A stretch of 64,000 nucleotides of DNA from Mycobacterium asiaticum (GTDB lineage Bacteria > Actinomycetota > Actinomycetes > Mycobacteriales > Mycobacteriaceae): contig NZ_LZKQ01000063.1 of the NCBI RefSeq assembly GCF_001668675.1, positions 1 through 64,000 on the forward strand. Direction: 5' to 3'. Positions within the stretch are counted from its first letter, which is position 1; every line of letters begins with the position of its first letter. The notes under the pieces were generated by a model. The model worked only from the letters and a program-made list of their open reading frames with translations. It made no database searches and had not been told where the DNA came from. Position numbers and translations under genes: made by a program. This document shows positions 28,800 through 39,696 of this stretch, one piece after another.

Positions 28800-31004
28800 G
28801 TGATAGGCCATGATCGCAGGGTGACCGACATCGAAGCCAGCCCCGAGGCGCACGCGCGCCACGACGAGAACACATGGCACCCAGACGACTCGGCACCCGC
28901 TGCGCCGGCGGCGGCGACCCCGGCCGCGATCAGCGACGCCCTACCCGACGAGCGTTACCTCAATCGCGAATTGAGCTGGCTCGACTTCAACGCTCGCGTA
29001 CTCGCGCTGGCTGCGGACAATTCGATGCCGTTGCTGGAGCGGGCCAAGTTCCTGGCGATCTTCGCCTCGAATCTCGATGAGTTCTACATGGTTCGGGTCG
29101 CCGGCCTCAAGCGCCGTGACCAGATGGGCTTGTCGGTACGGTCGGCCGATGGTTTGACGCCGCGCGAACAACTGCGCAGAATCGGCGAACAGACCCAGCA
29201 GATTGCGAGCCGGCACGCCCGGGTGTTCCTGGATCTGGTGCTGCCTGCCCTGGAACAAGAAGGCATCCACATCGTCACGTGGGCCGATCTGGGCGAGGCC
29301 GAACGCGAGCATCTGTCGACTTATTTCAACGAACAGGTCTTCCCCGTCCTGACGCCGCTGGCCGTCGACCCGGCGCACCCGTTCCCGTTCGTCAGCGGGC
29401 TGAGTCTCAACCTGGCCATCACCGTCAAGCAGCCCGAAGACGGCACCCAGCATTTCGCCAGGGTCAAGGTGCCCGACAACGTTGACCGGTTCGTCGAACT
29501 CGACAGCGAGGGCGGCGGCGAGGACGACGGACGGGTGGTGGTCCGGTTCCTTCCGATGGAAGAGTTGATCGCGGCTTTCCTTCCGGTGCTCTTCCCGGGC
29601 ATGGAAATCGTGGAGCATCACGCGTTCCGCATTACTCGCAACGCCGATTTCGAGGTGGAAGAGGATCGCGACGAGGACCTGTTGCAGGCCCTGGAGCGAG
29701 AGTTGGCGCGACGGCGGTTCGGTTCGCCGGTGCGGCTCGAGGTCGCCAACGACATGACCGAGAGCATGCTCGAGCTGTTGTTGCGCGAGCTCGACGTGCA
29801 TCCCGGCGATGTCATCGAAGTGCCTGGGCTGCTGGACCTGTCGTCGTTGTGGCAGATCTACGACCTGGACCGGCCGGGCCTCAAGGACCGGGCGTTCGTG
29901 CCGGCCACCCATCCCGCGTTCGCCGACCGGGAGACCCCCAAGAGCATTTTCGCAACGCTGCGCGAGGGCGATGTGCTGGTGCACCATCCCTATGACTCGT
30001 TCTCCACCAGCGTGCAGCGCTTCATCGAGCAGGCCGCCGCCGACCCGAATGTGTTGGCGATAAAGCAGACGCTGTACCGCACCTCGGGTGACTCGCCGAT
30101 CGTGCGGGCGCTGATCGACGCCGCCGAGGCCGGTAAGCAGGTGGTGGCGATGGTGGAGATCAAGGCCCGCTTCGACGAGCAGGCCAACATCCGCTGGGCC
30201 AGAACGTTGGAGCAGGCGGGCGTGCACGTGGTGTACGGGTTCGTCGGCCTCAAAACCCATTGCAAGACCTGCCTTGTGGTGCGCCGCGAAGGTCCCATCA
30301 TCCGGCGGTACTGCCATGTGGGTACCGGCAACTACAACGGCAAGACGGCAAGGCTGTACGAGGATGTCGGCCTGCTGACCGCCGACCCGAACATCGGCGC
30401 CGACCTCACCGATCTGTTCAACACGCTCACCGGGTACTCGCGCAAGCTGACCTACCGCAACCTGTTGGTGGCGCCACACGGGATTCGCACCGGGATCATC
30501 GAGCGCGTCGAACGCGAGGTCGAGGCGCACCGCCGCGGCAACGAGGGCCGGATTCGGTTGAAGATGAACGCCCTTGTGGACGAGCAGGTTATCGACGCGC
30601 TCTACCGGGCCTCGCAGGCCGGTGTGCGGGTGGAGGTCGTGGTGCGCGGTATCTGTGCGCTGCGTCCGGGCGCCGAAGGCATCTCCGAAAACATCTTCGT
30701 GCGCTCCATTCTCGGCCGTTTCCTGGAACACTCCCGAATCCTGCATTTCAAAGCCATTGACGAATTCTGGATCGGCAGCGCCGACATGATGCACCGCAAT
30801 CTGGACCGGCGCGTCGAGGTCATGGCGCAAGTCAAGGATTCGCGGTTGACCGCACAGCTGGACGATCTGTTCGAGTCGGCGCTGGACCCGGCCACCCGAT
30901 GCTGGGAGCTCGGGCCCGACGGACAGTGGACCGCCTCGCCGCGGGAGGGGGAGCGCGTGCGCGACCATCAGGTTTCGTTGATGGAGCGACACCGCAGTCC
31001 GTGA
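28800..31004 (+). CDS. ppk1: Polyphosphate kinase 1
   Basis: Reversibly polymerises the gamma-phosphate of ATP into polyphosphate. About 734 residues. Regions: N domain with [17 protein letters not shown], head domain, and the two C-terminal PLD-like domains holding [14 protein letters not shown] (the phospho-His region), [17 protein letters not shown] and [17 protein letters not shown]. The start is uncertain: GTG at 28800 aligns best with the M. tuberculosis protein; ATG 28770 and GTG 28821 are also in frame. It is followed 41 bases later by mutT1, as in M. tuberculosis. Confidence 0.95.
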   Translation: MIGHDRRVTDIEASPEAHARHDENTWHPDDSAPAAPAAATPAAISDALPDERYLNRELSWLDFNARVLALAADNSMPLLERAKFLAIFASNLDEFYMVRVAGLKRRDQMGLSVRSADGLTPREQLRRIGEQTQQIASRHARVFLDLVLPALEQEGIHIVTWADLGEAEREHLSTYFNEQVFPVLTPLAVDPAHPFPFVSGLSLNLAITVKQPEDGTQHFARVKVPDNVDRFVELDSEGGGEDDGRVVVRFLPMEELIAAFLPVLFPGMEIVEHHAFRITRNADFEVEEDRDEDLLQALERELARRRFGSPVRLEVANDMTESMLELLLRELDVHPGDVIEVPGLLDLSSLWQIYDLDRPGLKDRAFVPATHPAFADRETPKSIFATLREGDVLVHHPYDSFSTSVQRFIEQAAADPNVLAIKQTLYRTSGDSPIVRALIDAAEAGKQVVAMVEIKARFDEQANIRWARTLEQAGVHVVYGFVGLKTHCKTCLVVRREGPIIRRYCHVGTGNYNGKTARLYEDVGLLTADPNIGADLTDLFNTLTGYSRKLTYRNLLVAPHGIRTGIIERVEREVEAHRRGNEGRIRLKMNALVDEQVIDALYRASQAGVRVEVVVRGICALRPGAEGISENIFVRSILGRFLEHSRILHFKAIDEFWIGSADMMHRNLDRRVEVMAQVKDSRLTAQLDDLFESALDPATRCWELGPDGQWTASPREGERVRDHQVSLMERHRSP

Positions 31005-31045
31005 CCCGTGCCCTGTCCCGGCCGAATTGATCTGCAGGAGTAAAG

Positions 31046-31990
31046 GTGTCGATCGAAGAATCGTCGGGACGTCGACGCGGGGAAGGCCGGACCGTCTACG
31101 CCGCCGGTGCGGTGTTGTGGCGACCCGGCGCCGGCAAGTCAGCCAAGTCGGTCGAGGTCGCCGTCATTCACCGACCACGCTATGACGACTGGTCGCTGCC
31201 CAAAGGCAAACTCGACCCCGGCGAGACCGCGCCGGTTGCCGCCGTACGCGAGGTGCTCGAGGAGACCGGCCAGCACAGCCGCCTGGGCCGGTGCCTCACC
31301 ACCATCACCTACAAAATCGACCAGGGCGTCAAGAAGGTGCATTACTGGGCGGCAGCCGGCACCGGCGGTGAGTTCACGCCCGGCGACGAGGTCGACGAGT
31401 TGCTCTGGTTACCGGTAGCCGACGCCATGAAAAAGCTCGATTACCCGCAGGACCGAAAGGTCTTGCGGCGGTTCACCAAGCAACCGGCCGACACCAAGAC
31501 GGTGTTGGTGGTGCGGCACGGTACCGCCGGCAGCAAATCGCGCTTCCGCGGTGACGACACCAAGCGGCCGCTGGACAAGAAGGGGCGCGCCCAAGCCGAG
31601 GCGCTGGTTCCCCAACTGTTGGCTTTCGGCGCCACCGAGGTGTACTCAGCTGACCGGGTGCGGTGCCATCAGACGGTGGAACCGCTGGCCGCGGAACTGG
31701 ATGTCGAGATCCACTCCGAGCCGCACTTGACCGAAGAGGCCTACGCCAAGAATCCCAAGCGCGGCCGGCAACGAGTGTTGCAGATCGCCCGGCGGGCGGG
31801 CACACCCGTGATCTGTACGCAGGGCAAGGTGATTCCCGATCTGATCGCCTGGTGGTGCGAGCGCGACGGCGTGCGCCCCGACAAATCGCGCAACCTCAAG
31901 GGCAGCACCTGGGTGCTCTCCCTGTCCGACGGGCGGTTGATCGCCGCCGATCACATCGGCGGGGCGCTCGCGGCGAACGTCAGGGCCTGA
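31046..31990 (+). CDS. mutT1: Nudix hydrolase/histidine phosphatase fusion MutT1
   Basis: Cleans the nucleotide pool (8-oxo-dGTP and related) and hydrolyses Ap4A. 314 residues with two domains. The N-terminal Nudix domain has the box [19 protein letters not shown] (54-76). The C-terminal histidine phosphatase domain begins with RHG at 157-159 and has the expected later His replaced by context around [10 protein letters not shown]. This two-domain form is typical of mycobacteria. It starts with GTG at 31046 after a CAGGAG site. An intrinsic-like hairpin separates it from hupB. Confidence 0.93.
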   Translation: MSIEESSGRRRGEGRTVYAAGAVLWRPGAGKSAKSVEVAVIHRPRYDDWSLPKGKLDPGETAPVAAVREVLEETGQHSRLGRCLTTITYKIDQGVKKVHYWAAAGTGGEFTPGDEVDELLWLPVADAMKKLDYPQDRKVLRRFTKQPADTKTVLVVRHGTAGSKSRFRGDDTKRPLDKKGRAQAEALVPQLLAFGATEVYSADRVRCHQTVEPLAAELDVEIHSEPHLTEEAYAKNPKRGRQRVLQIARRAGTPVICTQGKVIPDLIAWWCERDGVRPDKSRNLKGSTWVLSLSDGRLIAADHIGGALAANVRA

Positions 31991-31994
31991 CAAC

Positions 31995-32040
31995 GCAAAT
32001 ACCCTCCGGAGGGCATTGCTGCCAACCGAAGGGTATTCGC
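31995..32040. terminator. Bidirectional hairpin terminator between mutT1 and hupB
   Basis: Arms 31995-32009 and 32026-32040 pair at 13 of 15 positions (the AATACCC and GGGTATT ends are perfect) with a 16-base loop. It lies exactly between the converging stops of mutT1 and hupB. No long T-run is present, as usual for mycobacteria. Confidence 0.6.
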
Positions 32041-32047
32041 GTGAGAA

Positions 32048-32701
32048 CTACTTGCGGCCGCGCCGGGTGCTCGCGGCCTTCTTGGCAGGAGCCTTCTTGG
32101 CGGGAGCCTTGCTGGCCGCCTTCTTGGCCGGAGCCTTGGTGGCCGCCTTCTTGGCGGGACTCTTGGTCGCGGCCTTCTTGGCCGGAGCCTTGCTGGCCGC
32201 CTTCTTGGCCGGAGCCTTGGTCGCGGCCTTCTTGGCCGGAGCCTTGGTCGCGGCCTTCTTGGCCGGAGCCTTGCTGGCCGCCTTCTTGGCCGGAGCCTTG
32301 CTGGCGGCCTTCTTGGCCGGAGCCTTGCTGGCGGCCTTCTTGGCCGGAGCCTTCTTTGCCGCCTTCTTAGCCGCACTCGCAACCACACCGCGCTTCACAG
32401 CGGGGCCCTCGGCCGGGAGCTTTTGTGCGCCTGCCACAACGGCTTTGAATTGGGCACCCGGACGGAATGCCGGAACCGACGTGGGCTTCACCTTGACCGT
32501 CTCGCCGGTACGCGGGTTGCGGGCCACTCGGGCCGCGCGGCGACGCTGTTCGAAGACACCGAAACCGGTAATCGTCACGCTGTCGCCTTTGTGGACCGCG
32601 CGCACAATCGTGTCGACGACATTCTCGACAGCGGCGGTCGCCTGCCGACGGTCTGAGCCCAATTTCTGTGTGAGCACATCTATGAGCTCTGCTTTGTTCA
32701 T
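32048..32701 (-). CDS. hupB: DNA-binding protein HU with Lys/Ala tail (HupB/MDP1)
   Basis: Nucleoid-associated protein that compacts DNA and is implicated in iron response and adhesion. 217 residues. The HU domain (1-90) has [22 protein letters not shown] and RNPRTGE in the DNA-binding arm. The tail (about 105-217) is built of a nine-residue unit of the [10 protein letters not shown] type, highly basic and intrinsically disordered. The ATG at 32701 has a GGAGGG site 4 bases upstream. The mycobacterial histone H1-like tail is coded by a 27-bp tandem repeat. Confidence 0.97.
   Translation of the reverse strand: MNKAELIDVLTQKLGSDRRQATAAVENVVDTIVRAVHKGDSVTITGFGVFEQRRRAARVARNPRTGETVKVKPTSVPAFRPGAQFKAVVAGAQKLPAEGPAVKRGVVASAAKKAAKKAPAKKAASKAPAKKAASKAPAKKAASKAPAKKAATKAPAKKAATKAPAKKAASKAPAKKAATKSPAKKAATKAPAKKAASKAPAKKAPAKKAASTRRGRK
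32091..32360 (-). repeat. 27-bp tandem repeat (10 units) inside hupB
   Basis: Ten consecutive 27-bp units start at 32091, 32118, 32145 and so on to 32334, each coding one nine-residue Lys/Ala/Pro block. Units differ mainly at the Ser/Thr codon. The strict in-frame period means unit gain or loss would change tail length without a frameshift. Confidence 0.95.
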
Positions 32702-32913
32702 TCAACCCTCCGAAGCCAGTGGTCCTCGTTTTCGAACCGACTAGAGGACACGGTAAACCCTCACCTGGCAAATTGCCAAGAGCCACGCGCATTTTCAGAC
32801 GCGAATGGCTGACAATTTCGGAATCCGATTGCCGCCCTTGGCCAGTGGCACGGCGGCGAATTCGGCCCGGTTTAGCGCGGCGGCGGAGTCGGAATTCGGC
32901 CCCGCCCGGCGCA

Positions 32914-33510
32914 TCAGACGGCTGGGATCGTGCGCGGTTTCCACGCCGGACGAGCCGCTTCGAAATTCTCGATTTCGTCGAGTTTCCGCAGCGTAAGGGC
33001 TATATCGTCGAGACCTTCGAGCAGTCTGTATGCGGTGTGGTCGTCAATCCTGAACGGCAGCACCGCCGTTCCCGCGGTGATATTTCGATCTTGAAGATTG
33101 ACAGTGATTTCCAAGCCCGGGCTCTGCTCGATGAGCTTCCAAAGAAGTTCGACGCCGTCTTGGTCGACTTCAGCCGCCAGCAGCCCGGCCTTGCCGGCGT
33201 TGCCGCGAAAAATGTCGCCGAACCGGGACGAGATAACCACCCGGAATCCGTAGTCCATCAACGCCCAGACGGCATGCTCACGGGAGGATCCGGTGCCGAA
33301 ATCCGGTCCGGCAACCAAGACTGAGCCTCGGTCAAAGGGACTGAGATTGAGCACGAATGAGGGGTCCGTGCGCCAGCTTGCGAACAGGCCGTCCTCGAAA
33401 CCGGTTCGGGTGACCCGCTTCAGAAAGACCGCGGGAATGATCTGGTCGGTGTCGACATTGGACCGCCGCAGCGGTACTCCGATACCGGTGTGGGTGCGAA
33501 AGGCTTCCAT
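32914..33510 (-). CDS. leuD: 3-isopropylmalate dehydratase small subunit
   Basis: With LeuC isomerises 2- to 3-isopropylmalate in leucine biosynthesis. 198 residues. Characteristic motifs are [15 protein letters not shown] (about 18-32), [17 protein letters not shown] (substrate-binding swivel loop) and [18 protein letters not shown]. It starts with ATG at 33510 and lies 39 bases after leuC on the same strand, so leuCD form one operon. Between leuD and hupB is a 212-bp gap. Confidence 0.97.
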   Translation of the reverse strand: MEAFRTHTGIGVPLRRSNVDTDQIIPAVFLKRVTRTGFEDGLFASWRTDPSFVLNLSPFDRGSVLVAGPDFGTGSSREHAVWALMDYGFRVVISSRFGDIFRGNAGKAGLLAAEVDQDGVELLWKLIEQSPGLEITVNLQDRNITAGTAVLPFRIDDHTAYRLLEGLDDIALTLRKLDEIENFEAARPAWKPRTIPAV

Positions 33511-33549
33511 CCTCGTCCTCTATTTCTCAGTCTCGTTAATTCAAGTCGA

Positions 33550-34980
33550 CTAGTTCAAATCAGCGGGCGCGGATAGCTTGCCGCGCACCGCGGTGGCCGC
33601 AGCGACCGCCGGGGACACCAGGTGTGTGCGGCCGCCCTTGCCCTGCCGCCCTTCGAAATTGCGGTTGGACGTCGCGGCGCAACGCTCCCCCGGTGCGAGC
33701 TGATCGGGATTCATCCCCAGGCACATCGAGCAGCCCGCCTGCCGCCATTCGGCGCCGGCTGCGGTGAAAATCTCTCCCAGCCCTTCGGCTTCGGCCTGTG
33801 CCCGAACCCTCATCGAGCCCGGGACCACGAGCATCCGCACGTCCGGAGCGACCTTGCGACCACGCAATACGTCGGCCACCACCCGCAGGTCTTCGATGCG
33901 GCCGTTGGTGCACGATCCGACGAACACGGTGTCGACGGAGATGTCGCGCATCGCCGTCCCGGGCCGAAGGTCCATGTAGGCCAAGGCTTTCTCGGCGGCC
34001 TGGCGCTCGGCGTCATCGGTCATCAACTCGGGGTCCGGGACCGCCCCGGCCAGCGGCACCCCCTGACCCGGGTTCGTTCCCCAGGTCACGAACGGGCTCA
34101 GCGAGGTGGCGTCGAGGTACACCTCGGTGTCGAAAACCGCACCGGGGTCGGTACGCAGCTGCTGCCAGTAGGCAATTGCGGCGTCCCAGTCCGCACCCGC
34201 GGGTGCGTGCGGGCGGCCGCGCAGGAATTCGTAAGTGGTTTCGTCCGGCGCCACCATGCCGGCGCGGGCACCGGCTTCGATGCTCATGTTGCAAACCGTC
34301 ATCCGGCCTTCCATCGACAACGATTCGATGGCGCTGCCGCGGTATTCGATGACGTGGCCCTGTCCACCGCCGGTGCCGATCTTCGCGATCAACGCCAAAA
34401 TGATGTCCTTGGCCGTGACACCCGGGGGCAACTGGCCATCCACATTGACCGCCATCGTCTTGAACGGACGCAGCCGCAGCGTTTGGGTGGCGAGCACATG
34501 TTCGACCTCAGAGGTGCCGATTCCCATAGCGATTGCGCCGAAGGCCCCATGGGTCGAGGTGTGACTATCGCCACAGACAACCGTCATTCCGGGCTGGGTG
34601 AGCCCCAATTGCGGTCCGACCACATGGACGATCCCCTGCTCGATATCCCCCATCGGGTGAAGGCGGACACCGAATTCGGCGCAGTTGTGGCGCAACGTCT
34701 CGACCTGGGTGCGCGAAACCGGGTCGGCGATCGGCTTGTTGATGTCGAGCGTGGGCACATTGTGGTCCTCGGTGGCAATCGTCAGATCGGTACGTCGTAC
34801 CTGCCGACCGGCCAGCCGTAGTCCGTCGAAGGCCTGCGGGCTGGTGACCTCGTGAACCAGGTGCAGGTCGATGTAGATCAGATCCGGTTCGGTCCCGTTG
34901 CCCGACACGACAACGTGGTCTTCCCAAACCTTCTCGGCCAAGGTTCGCGGCCGGGCCGCGGCTTGCGTGTGCTCCGCCAT
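33550..34980 (-). CDS. leuC: 3-isopropylmalate dehydratase large subunit
   Basis: 4Fe-4S aconitase-family catalytic subunit of isopropylmalate isomerase. 476 residues. The cluster cysteines are in GSCTNGR (near residue 356) and in CSMCLGMN (near 416 and 419); [13 protein letters not shown] and ATEDHN complete the active site. It starts with ATG at 34980. It is divergent from the IclR-type regulator at 35064; in actinobacteria this regulator (NdgR) controls leuCD, and a palindrome lies between the two genes. Confidence 0.97.
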   Translation of the reverse strand: MAEHTQAAARPRTLAEKVWEDHVVVSGNGTEPDLIYIDLHLVHEVTSPQAFDGLRLAGRQVRRTDLTIATEDHNVPTLDINKPIADPVSRTQVETLRHNCAEFGVRLHPMGDIEQGIVHVVGPQLGLTQPGMTVVCGDSHTSTHGAFGAIAMGIGTSEVEHVLATQTLRLRPFKTMAVNVDGQLPPGVTAKDIILALIAKIGTGGGQGHVIEYRGSAIESLSMEGRMTVCNMSIEAGARAGMVAPDETTYEFLRGRPHAPAGADWDAAIAYWQQLRTDPGAVFDTEVYLDATSLSPFVTWGTNPGQGVPLAGAVPDPELMTDDAERQAAEKALAYMDLRPGTAMRDISVDTVFVGSCTNGRIEDLRVVADVLRGRKVAPDVRMLVVPGSMRVRAQAEAEGLGEIFTAAGAEWRQAGCSMCLGMNPDQLAPGERCAATSNRNFEGRQGKGGRTHLVSPAVAAATAVRGKLSAPADLN

Positions 34981-35044
34981 CTCGGTTGCCTCGATTCGCT
35001 CTATTCACGGCTCGCGATGATCCAGGGCTGTGATCTCATAATGC

Positions 35045-35060
35045 GAGACGCTAGTATCTC
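35045..35060. promoter_or_regulatory. Candidate IclR/NdgR operator between leuC and its regulator
   Basis: GAGACGCTAGTATCTC is a 16-bp inverted repeat of the form GAGA-N2-CTAG-N2-TCTC. It lies just upstream of the regulator's GTG (35064) and 64 bases from the leuC start, and a partly overlapping TCTC..GAGA repeat occupies 35034-35048. The position suits control of both divergent genes. Assignment to NdgR is by neighbourhood only. Confidence 0.5.
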
Positions 35061-35063
35061 CTT

Positions 35064-35765
35064 GTGAGACAGCATAGCGGCATCGGCGTTCTGGACAAAG
35101 CCGTCGGCATTCTGCAGGTGGTCGCGGAATCCCCCTGTGGGCTGGCCGAACTGTGCGAACGAACCGGTATGCCGAGGGCAACGACCTATCGATTGGCGGC
35201 CGCCCTGGAAGTCCATCGGCTGCTGGGACGCGACGAGGACGGCCGGTGGCGCCTTGGCCCGGCGGTCACCGAACTCGCCGCGCACGTCAACGATCCCCTG
35301 CTGGCGGCGAGCGCCGCCGTGCTACCGCAGTTGCGCGAGACGACGGGTGAGAGCGTGCAGTTGTACCGCCGGGAGGGCACCTCGCGCATCTGCATCGCGG
35401 CCCTGGAACCCCCTGCGGGGCTGCGCGATACGGTTCCCGTCGGCGCGCGGCTGCCGATGACGGCCGGTTCGGGGGCCAAAGTGCTGCTGGCCCACAGCGA
35501 CGCCGCGACGCAGCAGGCGGTGCTGCCGCAGGCGATGTTCACCGACCGGGTGCTGGCCGAGGTGCGCCGGCGCGGCTGGGCGCAAAGCGTCGCCGAGCGC
35601 GAACCGGGCGTCGCGAGCGTGTCCGCCCCGGTGCGCGACGGCCGCGGCGCGGTGGTGGCCGCGATTTCGGTTTCCGGACCGGTCGATCGGATGGGGCGAC
35701 GACCCGGGGCGCGGTGGGCGGACGACCTCCTGGCGGCGGCCGACGCGATCACTCGCCGGCTCTAG
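35064..35765 (+). CDS. ndgR: IclR-family regulator (NdgR/Rv2989 type)
   Basis: 233 residues. The N-terminal winged HTH (about 8-60, LDKAVGILQVVAESPCGLAELCERTGMPRATTYR split across the helices) is followed by an IclR effector domain. Its SAPVRDGRGAVVAAISVSGP segment near 190-210 is the usual signature. NdgR homologues bind near leuC and govern leucine and other amino acid genes. The GTG at 35064 lies immediately after the palindrome, so autoregulation is likely. It is the last gene that follows the Rv2965c-Rv2989 order. Confidence 0.88.
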   Translation: MRQHSGIGVLDKAVGILQVVAESPCGLAELCERTGMPRATTYRLAAALEVHRLLGRDEDGRWRLGPAVTELAAHVNDPLLAASAAVLPQLRETTGESVQLYRREGTSRICIAALEPPAGLRDTVPVGARLPMTAGSGAKVLLAHSDAATQQAVLPQAMFTDRVLAEVRRRGWAQSVAEREPGVASVSAPVRDGRGAVVAAISVSGPVDRMGRRPGARWADDLLAAADAITRRL

Positions 35766-35864
35766 CCCGGGGCGCGCCGAATGCGTCGCCAACTACACCA
35801 ACTCGGCAGCCCTCGGTCAGTGCTTTGGGGCTGATGATCAATTCACGCAATGCCAAAATGAGCT

Positions 35865-35878
35865 GACAAGTATTTGTC
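35865..35878. promoter_or_regulatory. Palindrome upstream of second IclR gene
   Basis: GACAAGTATTTGTC has perfect 5-bp arms (GACAA/TTGTC) around GTAT, 36 bases before the ATG at 35914. It resembles the GACGAATATTCGTC-type sites before the PPE and PE_PGRS genes, so it could be an autoregulatory operator of the same protein. Confidence 0.5.
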
Positions 35879-35913
35879 TATGATCGGTGCCTGCCGAGCT
35901 GACGAGGAGCGAG

Positions 35914-36831
35914 ATGGGGGAGCCCCGCCCCGGCGACGGGAGTCAGCGGCCCGGATCGCCGCCGACCGATCGAGTAGTCGCAGTCATCGAACTGCTGGCG
36001 ACCCAGCACGAGCCGAGTTCGGTCGCGTCGATCGCTTCCCGGCTGGAGCTCAACCGATCGACCGCGACGTCGATTTTGCTTGCGCTGGAGAATGCCGGCT
36101 GGGTGACTCGGCAGGCGGATCGCAGATACACCTTGGGAGCCGGGTTGATCGCCGTGGCCGATGCGGTGCATCAAGCCTTCCCGGTATCGGCTGAGATCAA
36201 CCACGAGCTTGAGGAATTGGCGCGCCGCGCGGGTTGCGGGGCAACACTGGCCTGGGTCGGTTCCACTGACATGACCTTCCTTGCCAGCGTCCCCGGCAGG
36301 CGCAAGATGCCGGCCGGGGTCACGGTAGGCCTCCGGTTGCCGGTCGGCGCGCCGGCCTGTGCGGCGGTGATTGCGCACCGCGATCTGCCCGAGCGCCGCG
36401 AGTGGCTGGCGACGGCCAAGCCGGACGATCGGGACATCCTCGAGGATGTGCTGTCACAGATACAGTCGACCCACGTGGCGGTATACGGGCTGGGTGAGTC
36501 GGATCCGAAGGTGCTCGACTTGCTCGGCGAGGTAGCCGACCTGCTGGCGGAAAACCCGCAACGCACCTCGCTGCGGCGGCGGATGTTCAAGCTGTTTGGC
36601 GAGCTCGCGCCAATCCCTTACACGGCAGAGCAACTCGCATCCAAGCAGCCTTTGTCCATTGGCTATCTGGCGGCGGCAGTGTTCGCCGACGGCAAGGCGA
36701 GTTACGAATTGCAGCTTGGGCCGTTGCTGCCGGCAGTCGGCCGGTCCGAGCGTGAACGCTATATCAGCGAGATCCGCGCGACGGCGGACAAACTCAGCTC
36801 CGGAGCAAATACGCTGCACCGCAAGCGTTGA
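35914..36831 (+). CDS. IclR-like transcriptional regulator
   Basis: 305 residues, longer than the usual 250. The winged HTH spans about 20-85 (DRVVAVIELLATQ, SVASIASRLELNRSTATSILLALENAGW). The effector domain is IclR-like (GAGLIAVADAVH, AGVTVGLRLPVGAPACAAVI) but diverges in the last 100 residues, with FKLFGELAPIPYT replacing the common signature. The ATG at 35914 has a GAGGAG site 5 bases upstream; an in-frame GTG lies at 35887. It sits directly before the PPE gene on the same strand, and related palindromes flank both, so it may regulate the PE/PPE island. Confidence 0.8.
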   Translation: MGEPRPGDGSQRPGSPPTDRVVAVIELLATQHEPSSVASIASRLELNRSTATSILLALENAGWVTRQADRRYTLGAGLIAVADAVHQAFPVSAEINHELEELARRAGCGATLAWVGSTDMTFLASVPGRRKMPAGVTVGLRLPVGAPACAAVIAHRDLPERREWLATAKPDDRDILEDVLSQIQSTHVAVYGLGESDPKVLDLLGEVADLLAENPQRTSLRRRMFKLFGELAPIPYTAEQLASKQPLSIGYLAAAVFADGKASYELQLGPLLPAVGRSERERYISEIRATADKLSSGANTLHRKR

Positions 36832-37010
36832 CGCGCGGCCCCTCGAGATCCGTTGGGGCGGCTGTCATTCGATCTGGCCGAACGGCACGCACCGTTCCGC
36901 GAACCGCCCAAACCGTCGTGGATGGTGCCGATCGAGGTGTCGAGGCGGACGTCAATCGCGTCGACCCATCCCCACGACCGAACCCTTGTCTGCGTTCCCA
37001 CCCTCCTGTA

Positions 37011-37048
37011 CATTAACTATCTGTCATTAGAGCGACGAATATTCGTCA
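37011..37048. promoter_or_regulatory. Composite palindromic element upstream of the PPE gene
   Basis: The 376-bp gap 36832-37207 holds no gene I can support. Within it, 37034-37047 is a perfect 14-bp palindrome (GACGAATATTCGTC), preceded at 37014-37026 by a degenerate half (AACTATCTGTCAT). The whole block aligns closely with 39694-39731 before PE_PGRS. A second short block, GCGAGAAGCGGTC at 37067-37079, is also shared. The PPE start lies about 160 bases downstream. Confidence 0.65.
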
Positions 37049-37207
37049 TCCGAAGGATGGCGAAGAGCGAGAAGCGGTCAAGCGAACTCCAGGTTGCCGT
37101 CTGCGCGGGAGTGGCCTCGATGCCATGCATGAGGTCCGGAGTCACGCACAACGAGGTGCGCCTGTAACTGGCAGCTTCATCCCGCCCGCCGGCAAGGAGT
37201 GAATCGA

Positions 37208-39577
37208 ATGAATTTCCAGGTACTCCCGCCCGAGATCACCTCACTGCAAATGTTCGGCGGCACAGGGGCGGGACGGATATTGGCCGCGGCGGGGGGCTGG
37301 GAGGGGCTGGCCGCGGAGTTGCGCTCGGCGATGACTTCGTTCGAATCGCTGACTTCTGGGCTGGCGAGCGGCGCGTGGCAGGGCGCCACCTCCGCGGCGA
37401 TGACGGCTGCGGCGGCCCCGCACCTAGGATGGCTGAGCGCGGCCAGCGCGCAGGCCGAGACAGCGGCCGGCGCCGCGGCGGCGGCGGCGGCGGCGTTTGA
37501 GGCGGCGCAGGCGGCGACTGTACATCCGGCGGCGATCGCCGCTAACCGCAATCAACTTGTCGCACTGGTGAACTCGAACCTGCTGGGCCTCAACACGCCG
37601 GCTATTTTTGCCGCCGAAGCCGAATACGAGTTGATGTGGGCCCAGGACATAGCAGCGATGGTGGGTTATCACGGCGAAACGTCGGCGATCGCCGCGGCGT
37701 TGCAACCGATCGTCCAACCGCTGGCGAGACTTGCACACCTGCCGGCACAGGCCGGCGCGGCCCTGTCCGCTGCCGCGGCGACCGGACCCCACCCCGCCAT
37801 GGCCGTCGAGCTACCGGGGATCAGCCTTCCGTCCTTTAATATCCCCGCCCTTCAGCTGCCGCCCGTGAATCTTCTGGGTTTGGGATTGAGCAGTTTCAGC
37901 ACGCCGGGACTCAACATTCCGCAGGTGACTATAGGCAATTTCAGTCTGCCACCGACCAGCATATCGATATCGGCGCAAAGTCTGACCATACCGTCCTTCA
38001 CGTTCCCCGCCATTACGCTACCCGCTGTCAATATCGGCGGTTTCAGCACACCGCAGCTTGCTACCTCCCCCCTCGTCCTACCCTCATTACAATTACCAGC
38101 AAGCGGATTCTGGATCCCATCTGGTGGCGCGAATGTAGCCGCGAATCCGGGCGTGTTGACAAGTCGCGTTCCATCACTGAACTACATCAGCGTGGCGCTG
38201 ATGGGCGTCCCGAACATACTGGTTCATGCTCCCTCGAGCATCCTGATCAATTTGAAACTCCCACCCACCATCTACGTCAACTTCGCCATGGAAGTACTGG
38301 GGCCGCCGGCCACCCCGGGAATATATATTGGCGACTTTGACCTCGGTACCGGACAGTTCACCGGAACTACCGGCTTCGTCCTTCCGCCCATCGAGGTGAC
38401 AGGGTTCAGCACCCCGGCAATATCCATCCCCTCTTGGCAAACCCCCGCAATCACCCTCACCAACCCCGGAGCGACGATCGAAATCGGGTCGATCAGCGTT
38501 TCGGGAGTCACCTTCGGGCCGGTGATTGTGCCGCCGATCGAAATTGGGCACTTCCAGATACCCGACATCGCCGTCGGCCCCATCGACGTAGCCGGATTCA
38601 ACACGCCCAGTCCCGTCGCCCTGACCGGGGGTTCGCTCGGCTTCGACTTCTTCAATCTGATCCCAAGGCTCAGCATCGAGTGGGCAAACCCGCTCTCCGG
38701 CCTCATCAATCCCGGACCCGACGGCTCGGTCGTAGGGCCCATCAACACGCCGGCCGTCACCGCCAACATCAACGTACCGGAAATAACGATTCCCCAAATC
38801 TCGTTCCCGCCGTTCAACTTGAACGCTATAAGCGTTCCGCCACTCAATGTGGCACCGTTCAGCCTGGGTCAGATTGACGTACCGGGCATTCAAGTGAACG
38901 GCATCAATATCGGCGCAATCGATATCCCTAGTATCAGCATCAAGCCACAGTTGCCAAATATCAGCGTAGGAACCTTCACCGCCCCCGCGATTACCGTCGG
39001 CAACACCGACGGCTTCACGTTCCCGACGATCAAGATTCCACAGATGACGCTGCCTGAAATATCGCTATACAACCCCGCGAATCCAGTGAATACATTCGGC
39101 ATAGACCTCGACACCTATGCGTTCATCGACCTTCAAGGCTCGATTGTTGAAATTGACCCCAATCCCTTCCATACGCGGGTGCACATCGGGATTCCCGCGA
39201 CTCAAATACCGTCCCTGACGTTGGTCAACGCCACGAACGTCGGCAACCCCTATAGCCTGCTGATCGACGCGAAAATCGGGCCGTTGGCGCTGCCGACCGC
39301 GACGGTCAATCCGATCAATCTCGCGTTGCCCACCGGCCCACAGGTGAACCTGTCGAATTTCGGCATCGGCAACATCGCCGTGAGTACCTTCAACCTTCCC
39401 CAGATCACCGTTCCGCCCATCGCAGTCGGGCCGCTCACCGGCACCAATCTGCCGCGAATCGACCTCAGCGGCATTCAGGTTGGGGGCTTCACCAGCCCCC
39501 CCATCGTCATTCCGCCGATCCAACTGAGTCAGACCATATTGCCGAGCTTGACTCTGTTGCCGGCCATCCACCTGTAA
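37208..39577 (+). CDS. PPE family protein with Pro/Ile-rich repeat tail
   Basis: 789 residues. The N-terminal PPE domain (about 1-180) begins [10 protein letters not shown] with the Pro-Pro-Glu at 7-9 and carries a WxG motif (GAWQGAT, about 58-64), as in ESX-secreted proteins. The remainder is a long beta-type repeat of short G-F-x-x-P-x-I-x-x-P-x-I units; the classic NxGxGNxG MPTR repeats are absent. The ATG at 37208 follows AAGGAG with 8-base spacing. The tail has more A/T and unusual ATA and TTT-type codons than its neighbours. Probably a type VII-secreted surface protein. No PE gene is fused or adjacent upstream. Confidence 0.9.
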   Translation: MNFQVLPPEITSLQMFGGTGAGRILAAAGGWEGLAAELRSAMTSFESLTSGLASGAWQGATSAAMTAAAAPHLGWLSAASAQAETAAGAAAAAAAAFEAAQAATVHPAAIAANRNQLVALVNSNLLGLNTPAIFAAEAEYELMWAQDIAAMVGYHGETSAIAAALQPIVQPLARLAHLPAQAGAALSAAAATGPHPAMAVELPGISLPSFNIPALQLPPVNLLGLGLSSFSTPGLNIPQVTIGNFSLPPTSISISAQSLTIPSFTFPAITLPAVNIGGFSTPQLATSPLVLPSLQLPASGFWIPSGGANVAANPGVLTSRVPSLNYISVALMGVPNILVHAPSSILINLKLPPTIYVNFAMEVLGPPATPGIYIGDFDLGTGQFTGTTGFVLPPIEVTGFSTPAISIPSWQTPAITLTNPGATIEIGSISVSGVTFGPVIVPPIEIGHFQIPDIAVGPIDVAGFNTPSPVALTGGSLGFDFFNLIPRLSIEWANPLSGLINPGPDGSVVGPINTPAVTANINVPEITIPQISFPPFNLNAISVPPLNVAPFSLGQIDVPGIQVNGINIGAIDIPSISIKPQLPNISVGTFTAPAITVGNTDGFTFPTIKIPQMTLPEISLYNPANPVNTFGIDLDTYAFIDLQGSIVEIDPNPFHTRVHIGIPATQIPSLTLVNATNVGNPYSLLIDAKIGPLALPTATVNPINLALPTGPQVNLSNFGIGNIAVSTFNLPQITVPPIAVGPLTGTNLPRIDLSGIQVGGFTSPPIVIPPIQLSQTILPSLTLLPAIHL

Positions 39578-39696
39578 ACCTCCCGCAGTGCGCAAAAGTG
39601 TTGCCTTTCAACAGGTCTACGTGCTGCGCCGGAGCGGCTCACGGCCAGTTTCGGTGACGGCCCATCCTTGTGCGCGATTCCGCCCTCGGGTATATT

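Noticed and set aside
32091-32360. Regular repeats resembling a CRISPR array
   Set aside because: The units are contiguous with no spacers and code the HupB tail; the PE_PGRS Gly/Ala repeats are likewise coding.
36853-37167. 104-codon frame between the IclR and PPE genes
   Set aside because: It has no Shine-Dalgarno or recognisable family and runs through the regulatory palindrome; I treat the gap as non-coding.
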